DNA of 64,000 nucleotides from an uncultured Saprospiraceae bacterium (GCA_937928405.1 CALFWZ010000100.1:1-64000); one strand, 5' to 3'; shown: positions 9,765-18,997, numbered from the stretch's first letter. The notes: generated by a model from the sequence alone, not told the origin. Translations and numbers: made by a program.

Positions 9765-9804
9765 AAAAACGTAGAAATTCATCTTGGTGGGTTTCTACGT
9801 TTTT
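9765..9804 (+). terminator. Rho-independent terminator
   Basis: A 13-bp perfect stem (AAAAACGTAGAAA at 9765-9777 pairing with 9792-9804) encloses a 14-nt loop and ends in a T-rich run. It lies 20 bp after the stop of the membrane coiled-coil gene. The stem carries A-run and T-run on its two sides, so it may work in both directions. Confidence 0.8.
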
Positions 9805-9937
9805 GTTTGTTGAATGGTTTCTAACGTTTGTATTTTTTCAAAAAAATCATCTTTAATCAAATACAAAAGAAGAGACATTTTTCATTAAATGATTTTTCAT
9901 TATTATATTCTTTCCTAATCCTCTGCTCATTTATTTC

Positions 9938-11320
9938 ATGGTAATAAAAATGATCGACGAACTACGTTCTAAACTTGGAAAAAATAAAGTCTTGACAGGT
10001 CAAGATGTGCAAGAGCGGTATTCGCATATTTGGACGATGGATCAGCCCTTAGCAGCCAAAGCAGTTATTCTACCACATAGTACGGAGGACGTTTCTATGG
10101 CACTAAAAATCTGTCATGCGCATCAGCAACCCGTGGTAGTGCACGGCGGCCTAACCAACTTAGTTGGTGGTACCAAAACTCTGAGACATGAAATAGTTAT
10201 CGCTCTTGAAAAAATGGATCGAATCGAAGAAATTGATCCTCAGAGTCGAACCATGACGGTACAATCTGGTGTCATTCTCGAAAATATTCATCAAACTGCT
10301 GAATCGGAAAATTTATTATTTCCATTGAGTTTTGGAGCGAAAGGTTCCGCCCAAATTGGCGGAGTTATTTCAGCCAATGCTGGCGGCTTGCGCGTCTTTC
10401 GATATGGCGTTACTCGACAGCTAGTTTTAGGAATAGAAGCAGTCTTGGCGGATGGAACCGTGATTAATTCTCTAAAAAAAATCATCAAAGATAATTCCGC
10501 TTACGACCTTAAACAACTCTTTATCGGCTCCGAGGGAACCTTAGGCATCATCACTCGTGCCGTGCTCAAACTGGTAGAAGCTCCACGCAGTCGTACCAGT
10601 GCCTATGTAGGGATCAACGATTATACGCAAGTCATTTCTTTTTTGAAATTCATGGATAAAAGCCTAGCAGGGACGCTCAGTGCTTTTGAATTAATTTGGA
10701 AAAAAACCTATCATAAAATGACCACCGCTGGGGAATCCAATCCTCCTCTACCCTATGATTACGAATACTATGTTTTGGTGGAAACCTTAGGGCAAAATCA
10801 AACCACCGATCAACATCAATTAATTGCTTTATTAGAAAAGGCGATCGACCAAAAAATGATTCTCGATGCTGTTCCAGCTCAATCGAAAAGCGACCTAGAT
10901 TGGTTTTGGAAAATTAGAGAGGATGTTCGAGTAATCTCCGCATCTTGTACGGTTGATCAGCATTTTGATGTAAGTCTTCCCATTCCATTGATTGGTGACT
11001 ATGCAGCCAATACTATCGCTACCCTAGAAAAAATGAACGGCGTAAATCATTGTTATACTTTTGGACATATGGCGGATGGAAACATTCATCTGGTCATAGA
11101 CAAGGTTGATCATTCCGACCAACTCCGGATGGCGATTGACCAAGTTGTTTATTCGCCACTCCAAGCAATGGGTGGTTCTATCTCAGCAGAACATGGCATT
11201 GGAGAACATAAAAAAGCCTACTTAAAACTGAGTCGCTCCCCTGAAGAAATTGCGTTGATGCGTAGGATGAAAAAAATGATGGACCCGCTGGGAATTTTGA
11301 ATATGGGGAAGGTTTTGTGA
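9938..11320 (+). CDS. FAD-binding D-2-hydroxyacid oxidase/dehydrogenase (GlcD/D-LDH-like)
   Basis: A 460-residue flavoprotein of the VAO/PCMH family. The FAD-binding half has VVVHGGLTNLVGGTK (about residues 67-81) and GGVISANAGGLRVFRYG, the nucleotide-binding loops of this family. The FAD-oxidase C-terminal half has GHMADGNIHL and GGSISAEHGIGEHKK, carrying the His and Glu residues expected for substrate and metal binding in D-lactate, glycolate and D-2-hydroxyglutarate dehydrogenases. The exact substrate cannot be read from sequence. No iron-sulfur partner (GlcF-like) is adjacent. The start could also be the ATG four codons later. Confidence 0.9.
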   Translation: MVIKMIDELRSKLGKNKVLTGQDVQERYSHIWTMDQPLAAKAVILPHSTEDVSMALKICHAHQQPVVVHGGLTNLVGGTKTLRHEIVIALEKMDRIEEIDPQSRTMTVQSGVILENIHQTAESENLLFPLSFGAKGSAQIGGVISANAGGLRVFRYGVTRQLVLGIEAVLADGTVINSLKKIIKDNSAYDLKQLFIGSEGTLGIITRAVLKLVEAPRSRTSAYVGINDYTQVISFLKFMDKSLAGTLSAFELIWKKTYHKMTTAGESNPPLPYDYEYYVLVETLGQNQTTDQHQLIALLEKAIDQKMILDAVPAQSKSDLDWFWKIREDVRVISASCTVDQHFDVSLPIPLIGDYAANTIATLEKMNGVNHCYTFGHMADGNIHLVIDKVDHSDQLRMAIDQVVYSPLQAMGGSISAEHGIGEHKKAYLKLSRSPEEIALMRRMKKMMDPLGILNMGKVL

Positions 11321-11462
11321 TGGAAGGTTAAATAAATTAATGCTCTTTTTTAAAAATTTTCATTTTTATTTATGGAATTTCAAAGGATCAAGTATCCTAG
11401 TATAGACCAGTAGTCACTGAACCTATTTATTCAGTGGCAGCAAAGACGTTTGTAAAAAAATA

Positions 11463-11625
11463 TTGGTTGTCTTCTCTAGGCGGTCGTGTTCTGCGGCCGG
11501 GACTGGATGGCCACTGCTTTGCCGCTTCTCAAGGCAATGGCTAGGAGCGAGACTTTGGGTCTCGGCAGTTACCGCCGGGAGGGTGGGAAAACAAGTCCCG
11601 CTATTCAGCGGGATTTGTCTATGTC
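11463..11625. repeat. GC-rich intergenic segment, probable dispersed repeat
   Basis: The gap 11321-11790 contains a block far richer in GC than the surrounding genome. It includes GCGGCCGGGACTGGATGGCC, CCGCCGGGAGGGTGGGAAA and a short hairpin AATCCCGCT/AGCGGGA near 11598-11620 (read on the complementary strand). Similar words occur on the other side of the tesB gene at 12661-12800. Open frames through it look non-protein-like (low complexity, Cys/Arg/Ser-rich), so I treat it as non-coding. The rest of the gap is AT-rich with nothing I recognise. Confidence 0.5.
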
Positions 11626-11790
11626 TTCTTTACTCGTTTTGTCATTTTTCTTGTACTTTTCAACATTCCATCTTCGTCAATAATCGATTCATACTTCCAG
11701 ACATTTATTATTCGCAGATCAATGCAAATTCCTCCCTTCACCTCCTCCTTTCCGTAGAAAACATGACTATATTTGCGGAAAAAATAATAG

Positions 11791-12651
11791 ATGGAAAGTA
11801 TAGAAGATCTCATAAAATTGCTTACGCTGGAAGAACTAGATCCTTGTCTTTATCGAGGACAATCATTTATGACTCCTTGGGGTCGTGTTTTTGGTGGACA
11901 AGTGCTAGGACAAGCGATGTATGCTGCTTATCAGACGGTGCCTGAGGATCGGTTGGCTCATTCTATGCACGCCTATTTCGTGTTAGGAGGAGATTGTAAT
12001 TTCCCGATTATTTATCATGTAGATACGATTCGAGATGGCGGTAGTTATACTACGCGAAGAGTGACGGCCCGACAAAAGGGTAAAACAATTTTTGTGATGT
12101 CCGTTTCTTTTCAAAAGAAAGAAAAAGGCTTTGATCATCAGATTACCGCACCTAAAGTTTTACCACCAGAAGAATTGCTCACAGATATTGAGCAGCTTAA
12201 ATTCTTAGAAAGAATCGACCCTATTCTTTACCGTAGAATGAAAGGGATTCATCCCCGTGCGATTGAATTTCGCCCAGTAGAGAAACCAGATCCACTTAAT
12301 CCAAACCCAGCACCTCCTTTCCGCAATATCTGGCTGCGCGCCAAAGAAAAACTGGAAGCCTCCATCCCTTTACAACACCAACTCTTAGCATACGCCTCCG
12401 ACTATAATTTACTATTGACCGCGGTAAATCCGCACCAAGCAAAATCAAATCGAGGAAATTTATTTCTGGCTAGCCTAGATCATGCGATGTGGTTTCACCG
12501 AGATTTTAATATGAGTGATTGGTTGCTCTATGCCCTCGATAGTCCCAGTGCTTCCAATGGTCGCGGATTTTCTAGAGGAAATATTTTTGATCAAGAAGGA
12601 AAGTTAGTGGCTTCCGTTGTTCAAGAAGGAGTGATCCGAAAAGGTAAGTGA
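11791..12651 (+). CDS. tesB: Acyl-CoA thioesterase II
   Basis: A 286-residue double-hotdog thioesterase that hydrolyses fatty acyl-CoA to free fatty acid and CoA in the cytosol. The N-terminal hotdog carries RVFGGQVLGQA (about residues 32-42) and the start HSMHAYFVLGGD; the C-terminal hotdog has the conserved LASLDHAMWFHRDF, containing the catalytic Asp of the TesB family. Length matches E. coli TesB (286 residues). The gene is isolated between two GC-rich intergenic repeat blocks. Confidence 0.93.
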   Translation: MESIEDLIKLLTLEELDPCLYRGQSFMTPWGRVFGGQVLGQAMYAAYQTVPEDRLAHSMHAYFVLGGDCNFPIIYHVDTIRDGGSYTTRRVTARQKGKTIFVMSVSFQKKEKGFDHQITAPKVLPPEELLTDIEQLKFLERIDPILYRRMKGIHPRAIEFRPVEKPDPLNPNPAPPFRNIWLRAKEKLEASIPLQHQLLAYASDYNLLLTAVNPHQAKSNRGNLFLASLDHAMWFHRDFNMSDWLLYALDSPSASNGRGFSRGNIFDQEGKLVASVVQEGVIRKGK

Positions 12652-12660
12652 CCGACTGAA

Positions 12661-12805
12661 CCCGACAAAATGAACGACCGATCCCAAAGGGTGGCGTATG
12701 GCAATACGCCAAGGAAGTGAACCGCGTAAGCGGGCGGGAGGGTAAGAAAGTACGTTGAAGGCGCGCACCGCGATAGCGAACTAAAGCGGACGGGATGGCC
12801 TATCC
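12661..12805. repeat. GC-rich intergenic segment with small hairpins
   Basis: This block begins a few bases after the tesB stop. It contains the hairpin GGCGTATGGCAATACGCC (around 12693-12710), a smaller one CCGCGTAAGCGG, and the words GCGGGCGGGAGGGTAAGAAA and GCGGACGGGATGGCC, which echo the block upstream of tesB. No protein-like frame was found. The remaining bases of the 12652-12976 gap are AT-rich with nothing recognisable. Confidence 0.5.
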
Positions 12806-12976
12806 GATATACGATTTTTTTGATTCATTGGTGAATGATCTCAAACAAACTAGTTAACTCAAACCTTCCTTTTGATCCCTTCTCTCTTTAATCGAATATC
12901 TTGGTAGTTTCGTAGAAAATAAAGTACAAGCCCCTGCTAAATTCATTAACTTAAGAATACACCAAATCGTTTTCTT

Positions 12977-13609
12977 ATGGGATTGCCAGGGCATTTTAAA
13001 ATAACAGGCCATTCGGGTACCGAGTTCAAACATCGGAAAGCTTTTGAAAAAATAAAGGCTTACAAAGAACAAGCAAAGCATGCAAAAAACGCTTTTAATG
13101 AAGATAGTTTTAAGCTTCCCATTACGTCATCCGTCCCCACCAATTATCAAGAAGCGTATAAGCAGGAACGAAGAATTAAATTGTTTTTTAAGTTACCTAT
13201 TTTTATAATTGCAATAATAGTGATCAGTTTTGTGTCTGTAAATTTTTCCAATCATTATGTGGACGCACTAAATGCTAGGAATTATCAAAAACAATTAAGC
13301 TATAGGACAGAAAAAGAAATTAAAAAATTAGAAAATTTTACTTTTTTTTATAACTCAGGAAATTATCATTTACAAAAAAATGAATTGAATGCGGCTCAAT
13401 TGGAATTCACACAAGTTTTGTATTTAGATAAATACAATATCGATGCCCGTATTGGATTAACCGAAACCTTAGTTGCTCGTTGTCAACAATATCATGAACT
13501 CTGTGATGAAGCACAAATACAACTGGATTTTCTTGATGATATGGATTTTCTAACAAAAAGCAGAATTAGAGATTTATATCATCAACTGAGATTCGTGAAC
13601 CAAGAATAA
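12977..13609 (+). CDS. Single-pass membrane protein with a TPR-like C-terminal region
   Basis: Hypothetical protein of 210 residues. A basic, Lys-rich cytoplasmic N-terminus (about 1-70) precedes one membrane helix at about 75-92 (LPIFIIAIIVISFVSVNF). The C-terminal part, presumably periplasmic, contains an NSGNYHLQKNELNAAQLEF stretch that fits a tetratricopeptide repeat of alternating small and aromatic residues. No enzyme motif is seen. It is convergent with the oxidoreductase gene, leaving only 12 bp between the stops. Confidence 0.6.
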   Translation: MGLPGHFKITGHSGTEFKHRKAFEKIKAYKEQAKHAKNAFNEDSFKLPITSSVPTNYQEAYKQERRIKLFFKLPIFIIAIIVISFVSVNFSNHYVDALNARNYQKQLSYRTEKEIKKLENFTFFYNSGNYHLQKNELNAAQLEFTQVLYLDKYNIDARIGLTETLVARCQQYHELCDEAQIQLDFLDDMDFLTKSRIRDLYHQLRFVNQE

Positions 13610-13621
13610 ATCTCATTGTAA

Positions 13622-14758
13622 TCAAACAATCCCCATCCTCCCTAAATCCAACGGTATCTTTTTACCACCTTCTCGAATGGAACGATAGATAGCTTCTACA
13701 ATGATCATATCTCGTTTTCCCATTTCACCGGGTACTCGATTGATGGTGCCTTTTAGAATATGCAACGCAAAATCATCCATTTGTAGTTTCTGTTGTGATT
13801 CATGAGGGAATTTGATCTCAGCGCCGTCGGATCGTCGGCCGCTCAATGGTCCATAACTATTCGCTGGGTGAAGTTCAAACCAGCCTTTTTCAGCACTTAC
13901 ATATAATCTATTGGTATTCACATTATGAGAGGTAAAAATATTTCCAACCACTCCATTTGGAAACTCAAATTGAGCAGAAATGGTTTCGTCTGTTCCTTTG
14001 AAATATTCAGGGCGTGTGCTAAATTCCTGAGCAGAAACGGAGATAGGGTTTGTACCCGTTCCATAAATAGCAGATTGGATCGAATAGACACCCATATTGA
14101 CCAAGGCACCTCCACCAGAAAGTGTTTTATCTAACCGCCATTGATTTGGATGGCTGCCAGAATAATAACCAGCTTCAGCATTTACAAAACGTATCGCACC
14201 AAAAGTTTTCTCTCGTACCATCCGCTGAACCTCTTGGGTATATGGTTCAGAATGTAGCCGATAACCAACACTCAACTTAACCTTCGCTTTTTTACAAGCC
14301 GCAATGATCACATCACATTCTTCTACGTTCATCGCCATTGGTTTTTCACAAATAACATGCTTCCCTGCCCTTGCGGCTCGAATACAAAAATCAGCGTGCA
14401 TACTGTTTGGCAAGACCACGTAAACAATATCTATTGTATCATTTTTTATGATTTCATCAAAATTTTCATAATTATAAATACTTTCCTTTGGGAGATTATA
14501 CTTCTCAGACCAGATCTTTTCTTTTTCCAGAGTACCCGTTACAATTCCAGCAAGATAGCAATGCTTTGTTTCCAATAAGGCGGGCCCCAATTGATAAGTA
14601 CTATAAGATCCTAATCCAACGAGCGCTACGCCTAATTTTTCACCAACCGGTAAGCCATTGCCAGCAGCACAGGCTGTTGGGATGGTAGCAGCTACGGAGG
14701 CTACGCCAACTCCTTTTAAGAACGATTCGTTAAATTTTCTTCTGGATATTTTTTTCAT
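13622..14758 (-). CDS. Gfo/Idh/MocA family oxidoreductase with Tat-type signal
   Basis: A 378-residue NAD(P)-dependent sugar-type oxidoreductase. The N-terminus has a twin-arginine motif (SRRKFNESFLKG) and an Ala-rich stretch, so export through Tat is likely, as for glucose-fructose oxidoreductase. The Rossmann fold starts at VALVGLGSYS (about 44-53); the family hallmark EKP is at residues 138-140, and a GGGALVNMGVY motif follows in the alpha/beta domain. The substrate is probably a sugar or sugar derivative but cannot be specified. A TAnnTTTG box lies 17 bp upstream of the ATG. Confidence 0.88.
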   Translation of the reverse strand: MKKISRRKFNESFLKGVGVASVAATIPTACAAGNGLPVGEKLGVALVGLGSYSTYQLGPALLETKHCYLAGIVTGTLEKEKIWSEKYNLPKESIYNYENFDEIIKNDTIDIVYVVLPNSMHADFCIRAARAGKHVICEKPMAMNVEECDVIIAACKKAKVKLSVGYRLHSEPYTQEVQRMVREKTFGAIRFVNAEAGYYSGSHPNQWRLDKTLSGGGALVNMGVYSIQSAIYGTGTNPISVSAQEFSTRPEYFKGTDETISAQFEFPNGVVGNIFTSHNVNTNRLYVSAEKGWFELHPANSYGPLSGRRSDGAEIKFPHESQQKLQMDDFALHILKGTINRVPGEMGKRDMIIVEAIYRSIREGGKKIPLDLGRMGIV

Positions 14759-14774
14759 TTGAAATTATTTTGAT

Positions 14775-14782
14775 CAAATGTA
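14775..14782 (-). promoter_or_regulatory. Candidate Bacteroidota -7 promoter element
   Basis: On the minus strand these bases read TACATTTG, matching the TAnnTTTG -7 box of Bacteroidota housekeeping promoters, 17 bp ahead of the Gfo/Idh/MocA start codon. A TTTTTG run upstream could be the -33 box, but the spacing (about 14 bp) is shorter than usual. Confidence 0.35.
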
Positions 14783-14806
14783 CAGAAAATATTCAGCAAA
14801 AAAAAA

Positions 14807-14838
14807 GTCCATTTTATCTATAACAGTATAAAATGGAC
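14807..14838 (-). terminator. Rho-independent terminator of the LamG lipoprotein gene
   Basis: A perfect 11-bp stem (GTCCATTTTAT at 14807-14817 with 14828-14838) and a 10-nt loop. Read on the minus strand it is followed by a run of nine T residues (14798-14806). It lies 45 bp past the stop of the LamG gene and upstream of the next minus-strand gene. Confidence 0.85.
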
Positions 14839-14882
14839 CACTGAAAATTGACCTAAAGCGTTAATAATATTTTCTTTAAATT

Positions 14883-15665
14883 TTAATTACAACAAGGCTC
14901 GACTTGATATAGAGCAGCAACCTCGATCGAGGTCAAAGCTCGATCATAAATAATGATATCATCAATTTTACCCGTATATTTTTTTCCAATAAAAAAGTCG
15001 CCAATATCTTGAGCCAACTGCAAATTATTACAACCTGCATTTCCAGTCACAGATTCGTTTAAAATCCCATTAAAATAAATTTGAAAGGTATCGTTTTCTT
15101 TTACCCCAACGACATGATGCCAATTATCCGTCAAAGCATTCACCTCCGCTTGGCAGTCAATCGGATTTATGGTGAGGTTCGCCCAAACGCTGTTATTATG
15201 ACCAAATACTGCTCGCCGACAATCGTATAATCCTACGGACCATTCCCCATTTCGATTTGGACAACTGGAGCCGTCTCCTCTACTGACTAAGACCTCAAAA
15301 TCTCCACCACCTCTAGAAGCATCCATTGGTTGATACCATAAAGCAATCGAAAAAGCGTCTAGGTTGTCTAAAAAAGTAGAGGTAGTTGTTGTAAGAAATT
15401 CTTCTGTTATTTGAGAATTATCAAATAAATACGCACAATCAGCATTACCATTTCTGTCGGTGGTAGTGACCGCGGCAGTAGGATTGACCAAGTCATTATT
15501 ACCAGCAGATTCATCAAATAAGCTTCCTCCATTAAAAGGATAAAAAGCGATCACGCCATTTTGTAAATTACTAGGCAAACAATCAATATTGACTTCTTCA
15601 TCATTATTACAACCGACTAGAAAAGATAGGAATAGTAATCCAAAAATAATTTTAGTAAGCTTCAT
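14883..15665 (-). CDS. LamG/concanavalin-like lipoprotein
   Basis: 260 residues with a lipoprotein signal (MKLTKIIFGLLFLSFLVGC, Cys19). The body matches the LamG/laminin-type lectin fold: AFYPFNGGSLFDESAGNNDL at about residues 40-59, SIALWYQP, then WHHVVGVKENDTFQIYFNG and IDDIIIYDRALTSIEV, the usual closing strand of Concanavalin-A-like LamG domains. It probably binds a carbohydrate or another surface ligand at the cell envelope. It has no catalytic domain and no sorting domain. A clear terminator follows. Confidence 0.82.
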   Translation of the reverse strand: MKLTKIIFGLLFLSFLVGCNNDEEVNIDCLPSNLQNGVIAFYPFNGGSLFDESAGNNDLVNPTAAVTTTDRNGNADCAYLFDNSQITEEFLTTTTSTFLDNLDAFSIALWYQPMDASRGGGDFEVLVSRGDGSSCPNRNGEWSVGLYDCRRAVFGHNNSVWANLTINPIDCQAEVNALTDNWHHVVGVKENDTFQIYFNGILNESVTGNAGCNNLQLAQDIGDFFIGKKYTGKIDDIIIYDRALTSIEVAALYQVEPCCN

Positions 15666-15822
15666 ACTTCAATTTTTACGACGATAAAAAATACAACTAA
15701 GCATGTACCATTACAATTTTGGTAATCCTTAGTTTAAAACCAATTTTATTAACGTGTTTGATCAAAGTAGATACCCAAAGATTTGAGTAAGTGATGGTTT
15801 TAAAACGGAAGAAATAAGGAAG

Positions 15823-17226
15823 TTATTTTACCAAATCATTAATAAAGTAAAGATATTTTAACAGCGTAAACTTCATTTTCAAATTTAAATCTATCAATTT
15901 TATTCTACCATTAATATACTTTTCTTGTCGCTTATTTAGTAAAAAAACGGAGCTTTCCCCGAATCGAAATTTCTCATTTTCTCCATCCAACAATTGTTTA
16001 TATCCGGCGACATTTTGTTGCATAAGATTGACCTGATCCCTTAGGATGGCCTGTTGTTGGAGATTACTTTCTATTTTGTTGAGTAATTCGTTTTGTTTAT
16101 TTTGAATATCTAGCGCTCCCTCCTGAATTTTTATTTCGCCCATTTTAACACCCGCTCTTTCTGTTCTTAAAAACAAAGGCATGGAAAACTCAAATCCCAA
16201 TTTAAAGTCAGCGGCATTATAACTTGGAAGTATATTATTCGCATTGGTCGCCACTAAAGGGTTGACTTTAGCCTTTAATTTCGGTTTTAGTTTTTCTTTT
16301 TTTAATCTTAAATCCAATTCATATAACGATTGCTTATTTATTTTTTCTAAAATTAAAGGATTCGTATTTGCCAATTCAGTAAGATTTCTAACATCATTAA
16401 TCACAAAAATTTCACGCTGATAATCTGCTGGTTTGGTGGTATTTTGAAGCGCTAAAGGCACCTCGTTAAACCATAGGAAGTTCTCCAGCATTTGTCGAGC
16501 GTTTTGAAGTTCGACCTGGTTATAATTCGTTAGAGAAATAGCATCTTGTCGTAAAATAAAAGCTTCTAAAGTATCCATAGCCGTCTTTTCTCCACCCAAA
16601 AAAGACTGTTTGGTATTTTCAAAATATTCCGCAGCCAAGACTTCATTTTCTAATAATACAGACTCGATAAAAAAATATTTTTGCCACTCCAGATAAGCAC
16701 TTGAAGCTGCAAAAACTAATTCATTGAGGATAATTGCTTGCTGATTCAAAGCAATTTCTTGCATCACCTTTGCTTGTTCAAGAGCCGTTTGACGTTCGTT
16801 GACTAGTAACCCTTGGAGCAGATTGATTTCTACGCCAATATTCCATAAACCAAATTCATCTGTTTTATTTTCAGGATTAAGAAAAACACCTTGGGTATTT
16901 TCATAACCAGCCACAAAATCTATCCCAAACTTAGTTGGAACCTTTAATCGGTTATTAAAGATTCGATAATATCGCTGGTCATCAAACGTCTTTTGGTCCC
17001 AGCCAGCATCAATAGTCGGATCTAAATTTCCTTTGGCGGATAACCATTCCAAATCAGCCAATTTTAACTTTAGTTCTGCTTGTTTAGCAATGGGATGATA
17101 TTTGAGTATATTGACTAAGTAATCTTCATAAGACAGAATCGTAGAGTCTGCTTGTGCACTCCCACAGAGACAAGAAAATAAAAACCCAATCGTTAAAATA
17201 TTTCGCCACCTAATTTCTTGCAACAT
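15823..17226 (-). CDS. TolC-family outer membrane channel
   Basis: 467 residues with a signal peptide (cleavage near SAQADS). The repeated pattern of long amphipathic helices and short beta segments, with A-x-Q-A-E-L-K-L near the start of each half and NLLQGLLVN in the strand region, fits the outer membrane efflux protein family. It should form the trimeric outer-membrane exit duct for the exporter encoded just upstream. It is the last gene of the four-gene operon (ABC protein, HlyD-like adaptor, thioesterase, TolC) and begins 6 bases after the thioesterase stop. Confidence 0.87.
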   Translation of the reverse strand: MLQEIRWRNILTIGFLFSCLCGSAQADSTILSYEDYLVNILKYHPIAKQAELKLKLADLEWLSAKGNLDPTIDAGWDQKTFDDQRYYRIFNNRLKVPTKFGIDFVAGYENTQGVFLNPENKTDEFGLWNIGVEINLLQGLLVNERQTALEQAKVMQEIALNQQAIILNELVFAASSAYLEWQKYFFIESVLLENEVLAAEYFENTKQSFLGGEKTAMDTLEAFILRQDAISLTNYNQVELQNARQMLENFLWFNEVPLALQNTTKPADYQREIFVINDVRNLTELANTNPLILEKINKQSLYELDLRLKKEKLKPKLKAKVNPLVATNANNILPSYNAADFKLGFEFSMPLFLRTERAGVKMGEIKIQEGALDIQNKQNELLNKIESNLQQQAILRDQVNLMQQNVAGYKQLLDGENEKFRFGESSVFLLNKRQEKYINGRIKLIDLNLKMKFTLLKYLYFINDLVK

Positions 17227-17232
17227 CTTATT

Positions 17233-17616
17233 TTATCGTTTTGACAGATTTAAATTAGCGAGGGTTTTTCCGTGGGGTTTTGATTTTCCATTTTCGTCTA
17301 CCAATACAAAAACAATATTTTCAATTTTAATAATGGTTTGTTTTGTAAAAACGTTGCGCACTTCGCATGAAAAACTGATAGATGTCCGACCTACTTTTTT
17401 AAATCCTAGACCAATTTCGATAACATCTCCTTGCTGAGCAGAATTGACAAAGTTTATCTCAGACATATACTTTGTTACCACATTTTTAGAACCCAACTTA
17501 GTCATGGCATAGATTCCCGCTTCTTCATCGATCCAACGCAAAAGTGCTCCTCCAAATAAGGTGTTTCGCGCATTTAAATTTTCCGGTTTGATTAATTTTC
17601 TAGAATAAAAATTCAT
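17233..17616 (-). CDS. Hotdog-fold acyl-CoA thioesterase (YciA/BACH-like)
   Basis: From ATG 17616 the protein has 127 residues; a longer reading would run into the preceding gene. NTLFGGALLRWIDEEAGIYA (about residues 18-37) contains the conserved N-x-x-G-G-x-x-L-x-x-(I/M)-D-E of single-hotdog acyl-CoA thioesterases, with the catalytic Asp/Glu. It is embedded in an export operon: its start follows the HlyD-like gene stop by one base and TolC begins shortly after its own stop. A role in processing an acylated cargo or in lipid supply is conceivable but inferred. Confidence 0.85.
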   Translation of the reverse strand: MNFYSRKLIKPENLNARNTLFGGALLRWIDEEAGIYAMTKLGSKNVVTKYMSEINFVNSAQQGDVIEIGLGFKKVGRTSISFSCEVRNVFTKQTIIKIENIVFVLVDENGKSKPHGKTLANLNLSKR

Positions 17617-17617
17617 A

Positions 17618-18994
17618 TTATTTAATTGATTTTGCTGGTGCTTTACGTTTAACTTCTTGTTTCTCATCATCTTTTTCTTTATAGAAATCAGCAGGAAATC
17701 CGTTTAATTGTCGCCAGATTTCATACCAAATAGGCACATCATTCAACAAGATAAACGAATTCGTACCGGTGCCTACTCTCAGAATCTTCGGCCACGGTTT
17801 CTCTACGTTATTGGGACTGATCATAATTCGATAAAAGCCATTTTCACTAATAAACCGATCAATCGCCACAATATTTCCCGAAAAAATACCCGTCGAAGCT
17901 TCGGGCCATCCACTAATTACAATAGCCGGCCAACCATCAAAACGAAGTCTTACCTCATCCCCATGGCGAATTAAGGGAAGGTCCTGTGGAGGCAAGTACA
18001 TTTCTACGGCCAAGTCATAGACATCTGGCATAATCGTCACAATATCAGTACCTTCTTTCACGATTTCACCAATTCCTTTTTTAATGGCTTTTGTTACATA
18101 ACCATCTTGCGGTGCCGTAATAAAATAAAATTGTTGTCGCTGATTATAATTGCTTAATTGATTTTGAAGTTTCGAGGTAGCAGCCATTGTTTCTAACTTA
18201 GCAGAGAGGGCAGATTGTTGGTCTGATTGTGATTTTGACAGCTTATCTGCGTACTCATTTTCAGTGGCTCCCAGCTCTATGATTAAGTTCGTCAGATTGT
18301 TTTTCTGGTTTAATAATTTATTTTCCTGTGCGGTTACTTTAGCTTTAGTCTGTTGCAGCTTAAGCTCTTTTTCTTGCAATTCAGAAAGGGATTTTAGACC
18401 TTTATCAAATAATTGTTGCGTTCGTTCAAATTGATTTTCAGCAATTTTTAAATTCATCTTGTATGCGTCAAGATCAATACTATCTATTTTTATTTTATTT
18501 CGCCCTTGTAAAATCTTATTTTCTGTTTGTTCCATCTTTAGAACCAAGGATTGTTGGAGGGCCTTATATTGATTTTCTAATGCTTTTACTTTCGCATCAT
18601 AGGAAGAAATACTTTGGCTTTTAGCATCCACTTGCTCAGAGGTTCTAGCAATTAGGTCTGGATCAAAATACTCACTCTTTACTTCGGACAGATGTACAAT
18701 GGTATCCCCTGCCTTTACAAAGTCTCCCTCCCGAACAAACCAATTTTCTAACCGACCAGATATGACGGATTGGATGGCTTGAGGACGCTGTTCTGGCAGC
18801 AAAGTAGTAACATAACCTTTTGCTTGTATATTTTGTGTCCATGGAAGAAACATAGAGATAATTAAACCCAACAGTAGGGCTAAGAAAAGAAATAAGGGAA
18901 GTTTTTTAATTCTCGACTTCTTCAAGAGACCAAAAGATTTATAGTCTCCTAAGTTGATGTAAGGGTTGATACTATTTTCAGAAATATTGAGCAT
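17618..18994 (-). CDS. HlyD-family periplasmic adaptor subunit
   Basis: 458 residues with one N-terminal membrane helix at about 32-50 (LPLFLFLALLLGLIISMFLPW), then a lipoyl-like half-motif (GRLENWFVREGDFVKAGDTI), a long coiled-coil hairpin at about 120-280, the second lipoyl half (ITAPQDGYVTKAIKKGIGEIV) and a beta-barrel region. This is the usual plan of membrane fusion proteins that bridge an inner-membrane ABC exporter and a TolC channel. It lies 3 bases downstream of the ABC gene and one base upstream of the thioesterase start. Confidence 0.9.
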   Translation of the reverse strand: MLNISENSINPYINLGDYKSFGLLKKSRIKKLPLFLFLALLLGLIISMFLPWTQNIQAKGYVTTLLPEQRPQAIQSVISGRLENWFVREGDFVKAGDTIVHLSEVKSEYFDPDLIARTSEQVDAKSQSISSYDAKVKALENQYKALQQSLVLKMEQTENKILQGRNKIKIDSIDLDAYKMNLKIAENQFERTQQLFDKGLKSLSELQEKELKLQQTKAKVTAQENKLLNQKNNLTNLIIELGATENEYADKLSKSQSDQQSALSAKLETMAATSKLQNQLSNYNQRQQFYFITAPQDGYVTKAIKKGIGEIVKEGTDIVTIMPDVYDLAVEMYLPPQDLPLIRHGDEVRLRFDGWPAIVISGWPEASTGIFSGNIVAIDRFISENGFYRIMISPNNVEKPWPKILRVGTGTNSFILLNDVPIWYEIWRQLNGFPADFYKEKDDEKQEVKRKAPAKSIK

Positions 18995-18997
18995 AAC

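Noticed and set aside
11463-11945. 160-residue open frame over the GC-rich block before tesB
   Set aside because: Cys/Arg/Ser-rich, not protein-like, and it overlaps the tesB start in another frame; better explained as intergenic repeat DNA.
11460-12810. tRNA or rRNA gene in the GC-rich blocks
   Set aside because: No cloverleaf, anticodon arm or conserved rRNA sequence could be read; only small hairpins.
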